A stretch of DNA of 33,323 nucleotides from an uncultured Lachnospiraceae bacterium (lineage in GTDB: Bacteria; Bacillota; Clostridia; Lachnospirales; Lachnospiraceae): assembly GCA_944383965.1 (NCBI GenBank), contig CALWRQ010000019.1, positions 1 through 33,323 of the forward strand, given 5' to 3'. Shown in pieces: positions 23,844 through 30,309 of the stretch. Numbering within the stretch: position 1 is the stretch's first letter; each line of letters opens with the position of its first letter. The notes beneath the pieces are model-generated. The model did not search any database, was not told the origin of the DNA, and saw only the letters and a list, made by a program, of their open reading frames with translations. The position numbers were made by a program, and so were the translations under genes.

Positions 23844-24443
23844 TTAATCTTTTTTGTGCATGATGTCAAGTATGGCCTCGTAAGAAAAACCTCTTCTTGA
23901 GAGAAATGCCATAGTCCGACGCTGTTCCCTCTCATCCGCTTCTTCCCGGCAATATCCCCTTTTTTCCAGCAGCCGACGGATCTGTCCCGCCTCATCGATC
24001 TCTGCTTCATCCAGGCATTCCCGGATCAGCTCCCGGTCCACACCCTTTCCCGTCAGAAAAGCCTCGATCTGTCTCCGGCTCTTTGACTCTCCCGCAGAGC
24101 GGACATAGTTCTCCGCATAGCGCCGGTCATCCGCATATCTGTATTCCCTGGCCCAGTCCAGGGCAGCTTCCGCTGCCTCCGGAGGACATCCCCCGTCTTT
24201 CAGACGCCTGCGCAGCTCCGCTTCCGTCTTATCCGAGGCCTCCAGCAGCCGGATCAGCTTCTCCTTGGCCCTTGGACACAGTACCTCCCGAAGCAGCTTT
24301 TCATACAGATCCCGGCCTATTTCCTGTCCCTCTGCCAGCCCGTAATGTTCCATTTCTCCGTTAAATAATAGAAAAGCAAGGCCCTCGTCCGTGAGGACCC
24401 TGCTTTTTTTCTTATCCAACGGCTCTACAGACACAATCCGCAT
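23844..24443 (-). CDS. recX: RecA regulator RecX
   Basis: Binds RecA filaments and limits their activity. The 199-residue protein has the three-helix repeats of the RecX family, including RAKEKLIRLLEASDKTEAEL, the YRYADDRRYAENYVRS segment (the family's DD..YA..Y..S signature) and a C-terminal LSRRGFSYEAI. It follows recA by 21 bases, a common arrangement. I place the start at the ATG at 24443; a TTG at 24449 with GGAG 5 bases upstream is nearly as good, so the first two codons are uncertain. Confidence 0.93.
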   Translation of the reverse strand: MRIVSVEPLDKKKSRVLTDEGLAFLLFNGEMEHYGLAEGQEIGRDLYEKLLREVLCPRAKEKLIRLLEASDKTEAELRRRLKDGGCPPEAAEAALDWAREYRYADDRRYAENYVRSAGESKSRRQIEAFLTGKGVDRELIRECLDEAEIDEAGQIRRLLEKRGYCREEADEREQRRTMAFLSRRGFSYEAILDIMHKKD

Positions 24444-24464
24444 CCGCAAGCCCTCTCCTTCTGT

Positions 24465-25523
24465 TTACTCTTCCTCCGTCTCCGGCTTCTGCACCGGCTG
24501 CTCCGCCGCACCGGAAGGACCTTCATCCGGCTCCAGGCCGAAGCGCACACGCACCTTATGCTCGATCTCTTCGCAGACTGCAGGATTGTCTGCCAGATAG
24601 ATCTTGGCATTTTCCCGGCCCTGGCCGATCTTCGCTCCGTTGTAAGCGTACCACGCTCCGCTCTTCTCCACGATATTTTCCTTCACGGCCAGATCCAGCA
24701 CGTCTCCCTCTTTGGAAATGCCTTTGCCGAACATAATATCAAACTCTGCCTCCTTGAAAGGCGGAGCGATCTTATTCTTTACCACTTTCACCCGTACATG
24801 GTTTCCGATCATCTCACCGCCCTGCTTGAGCGTCTCTGTGCGGCGGACATCCATACGGACAGAGGAGTAGAACTTCAGTGCCCGGCCTCCGGTGGTGGTC
24901 TCCGGATTTCCAAACATCACTCCCACTTTCTCACGGAGCTGGTTGATAAAGATCACGATGCAGTTGGAACGGCTGATGGCCGCGGTCAGCTTTCTCAGCG
25001 CCTGGGACATCAGTCTGGCCTGAAGACCCACATGGGAGTCTCCCATCTCACCGTCGATCTCAGCCTTCGGAACCAGAGCCGCTACGGAGTCCACGATCAC
25101 GATATCCACTGCTCCCGAACGCACCATGGTCTCTGTGATCTCCAGCGCCTGCTCGCCGTTGTCCGGCTGGGAAATGTACAGATTGTCAATGTCTACACCT
25201 ATATTCTTCGCATACACCGGATCCAGAGCATGCTCCGCATCGATAAATCCGGCGATGCCTCCTCTCTTCTGCACTTCTGCGACCATATGCAGGGCCACCG
25301 TCGTCTTACCGCTGGACTCCGGTCCGTAGATCTCCACAATCCTTCCCTTGGGCACACCGCCCAGGCCAAGAGCAATATCCAGACTCAGAGAACCGGTGGG
25401 AACCGTCTCAATGTTCATGTTCGCGCCGGAATCCCCCAGCTTCATCACGGAACCCTTTCCGTATGCCTTCTCGATCTGTGTCAGCGCGGCATCCAGCGCC
25501 TTCAGTTTGTCTTCTCTATTCAT
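24465..25523 (-). CDS. recA: Recombinase RecA
   Basis: Central homologous-recombination ATPase and SOS co-protease. The 352-residue protein has Walker A GPESSGKT at 67-74, the [15 protein letters not shown] Walker B region (about 140-154), the [22 protein letters not shown] loop region and an acidic, Glu-rich C-terminus. The ATG at 25523 has GGAGG 5 bases upstream; an earlier in-frame ATG at 25535 has none. The promoter (25563-25591) and LexA box (25537-25550) lie just upstream. It is the first gene of recA-recX-rny. Confidence 0.99.
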   Translation of the reverse strand: MNREDKLKALDAALTQIEKAYGKGSVMKLGDSGANMNIETVPTGSLSLDIALGLGGVPKGRIVEIYGPESSGKTTVALHMVAEVQKRGGIAGFIDAEHALDPVYAKNIGVDIDNLYISQPDNGEQALEITETMVRSGAVDIVIVDSVAALVPKAEIDGEMGDSHVGLQARLMSQALRKLTAAISRSNCIVIFINQLREKVGVMFGNPETTTGGRALKFYSSVRMDVRRTETLKQGGEMIGNHVRVKVVKNKIAPPFKEAEFDIMFGKGISKEGDVLDLAVKENIVEKSGAWYAYNGAKIGQGRENAKIYLADNPAVCEEIEHKVRVRFGLEPDEGPSGAAEQPVQKPETEEE

Positions 25524-25536
25524 AACGTCCTCCATG

Positions 25537-25550
25537 CGAACAAATGTTCT
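25537..25550. promoter_or_regulatory. LexA (SOS) box of recA
   Basis: cGAAC-AAAT-GTTCt, a perfect GAAC-N4-GTTC core (25538-25549), 12 bases downstream of the -10 and 14 bases before the start codon. Repressor here would block the transcription start region. Confidence 0.88.
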
Positions 25551-25562
25551 GTTTCTGTTATC

Positions 25563-25591
25563 ATCATAATATAGGCAGCAGGAAAAGTCAA
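25563..25591 (-). promoter_or_regulatory. Promoter of recA
   Basis: On the minus strand, TTGACT (25586-25591), a 17-base spacer and TATGAT (25563-25568). Confidence 0.8.
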
Positions 25592-25697
25592 CTGCTTTCT
25601 GATAAAAATGCGGGCGGAAACGAATGTGCGGACAGGCCGGAGCAGAGCTATTATAGCACAGAAAAATTCCGGATCAGGGCGACGGACTGTCTGACGC

Positions 25698-25728
25698 AAA
25701 AAAGAAAGCGGACTCCGAAAAGTCCGCT
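25698..25728 (-). terminator. Terminator after D-serine ammonia-lyase
   Basis: An 8-bp AGCGGACT/AGTCCGCT stem with a 6-base loop (25707-25728), then TTCTTTTTT on the minus strand, 11 bases past the dsdA stop. Confidence 0.92.
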
Positions 25729-25738
25729 CTCCGTAGGC

Positions 25739-27091
25739 CTATTCTTCTCTGCCGTCCCCGGCTGCAAGGCACTCCGCCTTCCGGCAGTATTCCTCCCTCA
25801 CATCCTGGGGCACCAGGCTTCCTCCCGTAGCCCACACAATATGGGTTGCCGCTTCCATCTTTTCCCACAGAGACTCCTTTTCCAGAAATTCTCTGCTCTC
25901 TCTGTCCCTAAACAGCCGGGACGGGCCTTCAAAGGCCGCACACGAGCTGGGTTCAATAAAAATTTCTTCCGTATCCATCAGCATCTTCATATGCCGGTAA
26001 AGTTTCTGATCCTGCACGGTAAATTCTCCTGCGAGCATTCTGCTGATGGTCTTTCCCACAAATTTCGACGGCCGTCCCACAGCCAGGCCGTCCGCTTCCG
26101 TCTGTCCCGTCAGTCCGATATCCTGCACGCAGATCCCGTCATGGAGCCCGGTGATCATCCCTAAGGCCATGCAGCAGGCCTGCACCGGCTCTTCAAAGAA
26201 AATGTAAACATTGTCTCCGAACTCCTGCTTCAGGCCAAAGGTGATCCCGCCCGGAGCGCCTCCCACTCCGCAGGGGATGTACACAAACAGAGGATGTTCC
26301 CTGTCCACCGGAATTTTCTGCCCGTCCAGCTGACTCTTCAAGCGTCCGGCTGCAACCGCATAACCCAGGAACAGGTCTTTGGAATTTTCATCGTCCACGA
26401 AATAGCTTCTGGGATCCGCCTCTGCAAGCGCTCTTCCCTCTCTGACTGCTTTTCCGTAGTCTCCCGTATATTCCACCACATGAACTCCCTTTGACCGGAG
26501 CAGGTCTTTTTTCCACTGTTTCGCATCGGCAGACATATGGACATTCACCTGGAATCCCAGCGCCGCGCTGATAATCCCGATGGAAAGTCCCAGATTTCCT
26601 GTAGATCCCACATGAATGGAGTATCCGGAAAGGAATTCCTTCATCTCCGGGCCCGCAAACTTCACATAGCTTTCCCCGGGGCGGATCATATCGTGAGCCA
26701 GCGCCAGGCTTTCCGCATATTTCAGAATCTCATAAATGCCGCCTCTGGCTTTTACCGAACCGGCCACAGCCAGATGACTGTCCATTTTCAGCATCAGCCT
26801 TCCCCGAATGTCACAGCCTTCCCGGTTCATCGCTTCCTTCATGGAAGAGATCTCTTTCAGGGGAGACTCGATCAGTCCGTCTCTTTCCGCTGTCTCCGGA
26901 AACACCTCCCGGATAAACGGGGCAAACCGCTCCAGTCTGGCTTTCGCATCTCTGATATCCTCCGCCGAAACGGAAAGTCCCTCAAGCGCCTCCGCCGCCG
27001 GAGCAAGCATGGGATTGATCCAAGTGACCTCATGTGCCAGAGCCATCTCAGCAATAATGGGATGCTCCTGTTTTAATTCCTCTGTTTTCAT
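25739..27091 (-). CDS. dsdA: D-serine ammonia-lyase (dehydratase)
   Basis: PLP enzyme that converts D-serine to pyruvate and ammonia. The 450-residue protein is full length for DsdA. It has the PLP lysine Lys114 in GSVKARGGIYE, the early ITWINP-like VTWINPML motif (22-29), HVGSTGNLGLSIGI and the glycine-rich phosphate cup CGVGGAPGG. It is probably the last gene of the nhaC-hydrolase-dsdA transcript and is followed by a strong terminator. The ATG at 27091 has AGAGGTAGG upstream; an earlier ATG at 27124 adds 11 residues and cannot be excluded. Confidence 0.95.
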   Translation of the reverse strand: MKTEELKQEHPIIAEMALAHEVTWINPMLAPAAEALEGLSVSAEDIRDAKARLERFAPFIREVFPETAERDGLIESPLKEISSMKEAMNREGCDIRGRLMLKMDSHLAVAGSVKARGGIYEILKYAESLALAHDMIRPGESYVKFAGPEMKEFLSGYSIHVGSTGNLGLSIGIISAALGFQVNVHMSADAKQWKKDLLRSKGVHVVEYTGDYGKAVREGRALAEADPRSYFVDDENSKDLFLGYAVAAGRLKSQLDGQKIPVDREHPLFVYIPCGVGGAPGGITFGLKQEFGDNVYIFFEEPVQACCMALGMITGLHDGICVQDIGLTGQTEADGLAVGRPSKFVGKTISRMLAGEFTVQDQKLYRHMKMLMDTEEIFIEPSSCAAFEGPSRLFRDRESREFLEKESLWEKMEAATHIVWATGGSLVPQDVREEYCRKAECLAAGDGREE

Positions 27092-27142
27092 CTTGATGCC
27101 TACCTCTCTGTTTTCTGAATCCATACAGACCTGCTGTTTCTG

Positions 27143-27904
27143 TCAGTCCATGATCCTGTGAATATAGTTTTCCGACCAGTCCCACAGCTCGTCCTGAAGG
27201 CTCCAGCCGTCATACCCATGACCGGCTCCTTCCACCAGATGACGCTCCGTTCCGGGAAGTACGTCCATATAGTTTTCCGAATTAACCGGGAGCACATCCG
27301 TGTCTGCCGTTCCATGAATGAAAAATACCGGACGGTCAAAGCCCTTTATGGCCTCCGGACCATCAAGCGCCGGATCTGTCAGGTCGCGGAAGAATTCCTT
27401 TCCTACCCGGTCTCCCATGAAATCCACATCCGATCCTGCCATTCCGGCCTGGAACCGCTCTTCTCCCAGCAGATGGCGGAAGCCTTCATAAGGACGGCTC
27501 ACAGGACTCCAGAACAGGATTCCGTCCAGAGGTACTTCCCGGCAGCAGACTGCCGTTTCCAGTCCGCCCATGCTGTATCCCAGAATCATGAGCTTTTCCG
27601 GACTGAGCTCGTCGTGAACCCAGTGAAGCACCTTTTTAAAATCCTCGATCTCACCGGAAATGGTCATATAGGACCAGTCCCCTTCACTGTCTCCTGCTCC
27701 CGCACAGTCAAAACGGACCACCGTATATCCCTGTTCCACCAGTCTGTGTCCCAGATTCACCATCATACGGTGAGGAGTGATTTTGTTTCCGCAGAATCCG
27801 TGCTTGTAAACCACGGTCTTTTTTCCCCTTACGGAAACGTCCTTGTATTCTACCAGGCAGATCATATCCTTGCCCCGGCTGTTCAGCACTTTTGCTTCGA
27901 TCAT
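27143..27904 (-). CDS. Alpha/beta hydrolase (serine hydrolase, S33-like)
   Basis: A 253-residue cytoplasmic alpha/beta-fold hydrolase. It has the oxyanion HGFCG at 35-39, a GAGDSEG loop, the nucleophile Ser111 in GYSMGG, an acid residue in HGTADTDV (Asp201 or Asp203) and His229 in GAGHGYDGW, so the catalytic triad is complete. The family includes esterases and peptidases; the substrate is unknown. Its position between a transporter and DsdA suggests it might free D-serine or a related amino acid from an ester or amide, which is inference. GGAGG lies 10 bases before the ATG, and the gap to nhaC is 31 bases. Confidence 0.88.
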   Translation of the reverse strand: MIEAKVLNSRGKDMICLVEYKDVSVRGKKTVVYKHGFCGNKITPHRMMVNLGHRLVEQGYTVVRFDCAGAGDSEGDWSYMTISGEIEDFKKVLHWVHDELSPEKLMILGYSMGGLETAVCCREVPLDGILFWSPVSRPYEGFRHLLGEERFQAGMAGSDVDFMGDRVGKEFFRDLTDPALDGPEAIKGFDRPVFFIHGTADTDVLPVNSENYMDVLPGTERHLVEGAGHGYDGWSLQDELWDWSENYIHRIMD

Positions 27905-27935
27905 ATTATCCAGGCCTCCTTACTTCTCGCCTCAA

Positions 27936-29387
27936 TCAGTCCTTCGGCATTTCTTTCACCGGTTTTCCGTCCGGTCCTTCGTAAATCCGTCCCCATCCTG
28001 TCAGCACTGCCACAAACATTACCACCCAAAGCACGCAGGGATAAAAGCAGGTGGTCAGGAACGCGCTGGGAGACGGCACCGTAATGTAGGAAGCATCCGC
28101 CGCAAGGGTCTTGATGCAGCCCAGAAGCAGCAGTACAGAACCTCCGAAGGGCATGCAGGCGTTAAAGGAGTCGCAGGCAACCGCCAGGAAGTTCGCCCTG
28201 CGGTAGGGATGGAGCTTTGCTTTCTGTCCAAGCGCATTCACAAGAGGAGATGCACAGATATTGGGAATGGTGTTGATCGCACTGATCAGCACGGAAAATG
28301 CAGTGGAGAACAGGAAGATCAGAAGCTCTGCGCCTTTGGTCGTTCTGATATTTCCGGACAGCTTTTCCACCAGTTCTCCCATGTATCCGCTCTTGATCAG
28401 CAGATTTCCCATGGAAACCACTACCATCAGCAGAATACATACATTCAGCATTCCTGCCACACCGGAAGGAAGGGCTCCCACTGCCACGCCGTTTTCAATA
28501 TGGAACAGGTCCTCCAGGCCGAACAGACCGGCAATCAGGCCTACTGCCGTAGCAACGATAATGCCCACAGGAAGCGTTACGAACAGATTATTTCCCATCA
28601 CTGCCATTCCGATTACGATTACCGTAGGAATCATCATGAGCAGTCCTGCCGGATTCTGATGGGACGCTACCAGGCCGTCTGCCACAGACGCATCCAGCGC
28701 TGCGCCGCCTTTGGCTCCGCCGAAAATAAAGAAGAGTATTACTGAAATAATGAACGTGGGGATCACGTATTTGGAACGGTCTTTTACCGCTCCGCCGATC
28801 TCTGCGGATCCGGATTTTTTCGTATAGAGCTGTCCTGTGGTGGATACGATGGTCGTATCGGATACGGGAGCAATGTTATCTCCGAAAATTGCTCCGGAAA
28901 TGATCGCGCCTCCCAGTACTGCCGGGTCACATCCCATGATCACGCCAACCGGGTACAGAATGGGGGTCATGGCTGCCACTGTTCCGAACGCAGCTCCTGT
29001 TGCCAGGGCAAATGCGGCAGAAAACAGGAATGCAGCCACGCAGAAAGCGGAACCGGAAAGATGGAGCTTCACAGACAGCCATACCAGGCCCTCCACCAGC
29101 TGTCCCTGGCGAAGAATGGTCCCGTAGATTCCCACTACAAGCCAGATCAGCACTGCAGTCATTGCCATTTTGTCCCCCAGGCCTTCCAGAACCACGTCCC
29201 AGTACTGATCCTTATTTCTGCAGAAGAGCATTCCCACGATCAGTCCGATCACACCGGATGCGATCATCATGTTCAGATCCGCTGCATTTACAAAAGACAG
29301 TCCTATCGTAATCACGATAAAAACAATAAATGGGAGCAGCGATACACCATTGCCTCCCATAAATTCCAGTTTCTTTTCAGTTCCCAT
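27936..29387 (-). CDS. NhaC-family membrane transporter (Na+/H+ antiporter family)
   Basis: A 483-residue polytopic membrane protein with about 12 hydrophobic segments. The family signature SGAIFGDNIAPVSDTTIVS occurs near residue 165, and a second half starts around 250. NhaC members exchange sodium for protons or for organic acids such as malate and lactate. The co-transcribed hydrolase and D-serine deaminase suggest that this one may carry an amino acid or related solute rather than serve pH homeostasis. AGGAGGGAAGG precedes the ATG. The promoter at 29480-29507 is flanked by repeated GTTAA motifs, and a cupin regulator lies directly upstream. Confidence 0.88.
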   Translation of the reverse strand: MGTEKKLEFMGGNGVSLLPFIVFIVITIGLSFVNAADLNMMIASGVIGLIVGMLFCRNKDQYWDVVLEGLGDKMAMTAVLIWLVVGIYGTILRQGQLVEGLVWLSVKLHLSGSAFCVAAFLFSAAFALATGAAFGTVAAMTPILYPVGVIMGCDPAVLGGAIISGAIFGDNIAPVSDTTIVSTTGQLYTKKSGSAEIGGAVKDRSKYVIPTFIISVILFFIFGGAKGGAALDASVADGLVASHQNPAGLLMMIPTVIVIGMAVMGNNLFVTLPVGIIVATAVGLIAGLFGLEDLFHIENGVAVGALPSGVAGMLNVCILLMVVVSMGNLLIKSGYMGELVEKLSGNIRTTKGAELLIFLFSTAFSVLISAINTIPNICASPLVNALGQKAKLHPYRRANFLAVACDSFNACMPFGGSVLLLLGCIKTLAADASYITVPSPSAFLTTCFYPCVLWVVMFVAVLTGWGRIYEGPDGKPVKEMPKD

Positions 29388-29469
29388 AATCCTTCCCTCC
29401 TGGTTTGTAAGGTTTCATCCCGAATGGAAAAATGCCGGCCTTAGTTTCTCCATTCAAAAGTTATCCAGC

Positions 29470-29540
29470 TGTTAAGTATATTTTAACACCAGAGGATGGA
29501 TTGTCAAGATATTTGTTAAATAATACTAAATTTCGTTAAA
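29470..29540. promoter_or_regulatory. Candidate operator array in front of nhaC
   Basis: The inverted repeat TGTTAA-N7-TTAACA (29470-29488) covers the -10. Two further GTTAAAT motifs begin at 29515 and 29535, exactly 20 bases apart. They are probable sites for the neighbouring HTH-cupin regulator. Confidence 0.5.
29480..29507 (-). promoter_or_regulatory. Promoter of the nhaC-hydrolase-dsdA operon
   Basis: On the minus strand, a perfect TTGACA (29502-29507), a 16-base spacer and TAAAAT (29480-29485). The leader is about 85 bases. Confidence 0.78.
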
Positions 29541-29600
29541 TATATATAAACTGATATGGGTTTTTTGTCTAACATGCCTTTTCAAAAAGTCCAGTCCTGT

Positions 29601-30152
29601 TTAAAATCCGGGAGGCGTTACCGCAAAGATCACCTTAGCCGGGATCTCCCCTGTATTGACCCATCTGTGGGGGCTGAGAGCCGGAATCCGGATGCTGTCT
29701 CCTTCTTCCATCCGTTCCTCTCTTCCGCCCACACAGATCTCCACCGTACCCTCGATCACATAAGCCACTTCTTCCCCGTTGTGCTCATGAGGCGCATCCG
29801 CAGACGCCGACCGGGGCGGAATCTCCATCAGACAGAATTCAATGTTTCCGCTGGTATCCGGGGTCAGCAGCTGATAAAACACCTCTTCCCCCGGGTTTCC
29901 GATCTTTTTGTACTGTCCTTTCCGGACGATCAGGTTTTCCGGCAGAGTGGAATCCTGAAAGAATTTGAACATGGGGACCTCCAGTGCCCTGGCAATTTCC
30001 TTCAGCGTATTGATGGACGGGTTCACCACGTTGTTTTCGATCTGGCTGAGCATGGACGGCGTCAGCCCCGCCTTGCCTGCCAGCTGTCTCAGGCTCAGCT
30101 TTCTCTGATTCCTGAACTCCTGAACTTTTGCTCCTATATTAATATCCTGCAT
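29601..30152 (-). CDS. HTH (XRE)-cupin transcriptional regulator
   Basis: A 183-residue regulator with an N-terminal XRE helix-turn-helix (about 7-61, with LRQLAGKAGLTPSMLSQIE) and a C-terminal cupin domain (about 105-178, with the APHEHNGEEVAYVIEGTVEICVG core). Regulators of this type usually sense a small molecule through the cupin and control adjacent amino-acid or polyamine genes. AGGAGG-type GGAGG lies 7 bases before the ATG. Its stop is 213 bases before nhaC on the same strand, with no clear terminator between. The most likely target is the nhaC promoter. Confidence 0.93.
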   Translation of the reverse strand: MQDINIGAKVQEFRNQRKLSLRQLAGKAGLTPSMLSQIENNVVNPSINTLKEIARALEVPMFKFFQDSTLPENLIVRKGQYKKIGNPGEEVFYQLLTPDTSGNIEFCLMEIPPRSASADAPHEHNGEEVAYVIEGTVEICVGGREERMEEGDSIRIPALSPHRWVNTGEIPAKVIFAVTPPGF

Positions 30153-30188
30153 TCATATGCCTCCGCTATTTCATAGTAATTATCTTTC

Positions 30189-30194
30189 ATTATA
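30189..30194 (-). promoter_or_regulatory. Extended -10 promoter of the HTH-cupin gene
   Basis: TGG-TATAAT on the minus strand, an extended -10, with no good -35. About 37 bases before the ATG. Confidence 0.6.
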
Positions 30195-30226
30195 CCAGCC
30201 GTACCGAAATTTTGAAAGAGCTGCAG

Positions 30227-30259
30227 AAAAGACGGAGCCTTTAAAATTCAGGCTCCGTC
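30227..30259 (-). terminator. Terminator of the 933-residue protein gene
   Basis: A perfect 10-bp GACGGAGCCT/AGGCTCCGTC stem (30231-30259) followed by TTTTCT on the minus strand, 50 bases past the stop. Confidence 0.92.
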
Positions 30260-30309
30260 CCCGGTAATCAATCGATATGTTCAAATCCCATATTGGTCCA
30301 GCAGAAGAT

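Noticed and set aside
24558-25574. 338-codon plus-strand ORF opposite recA
   Set aside because: Shadow of recA; it runs through the recA promoter and SOS box.
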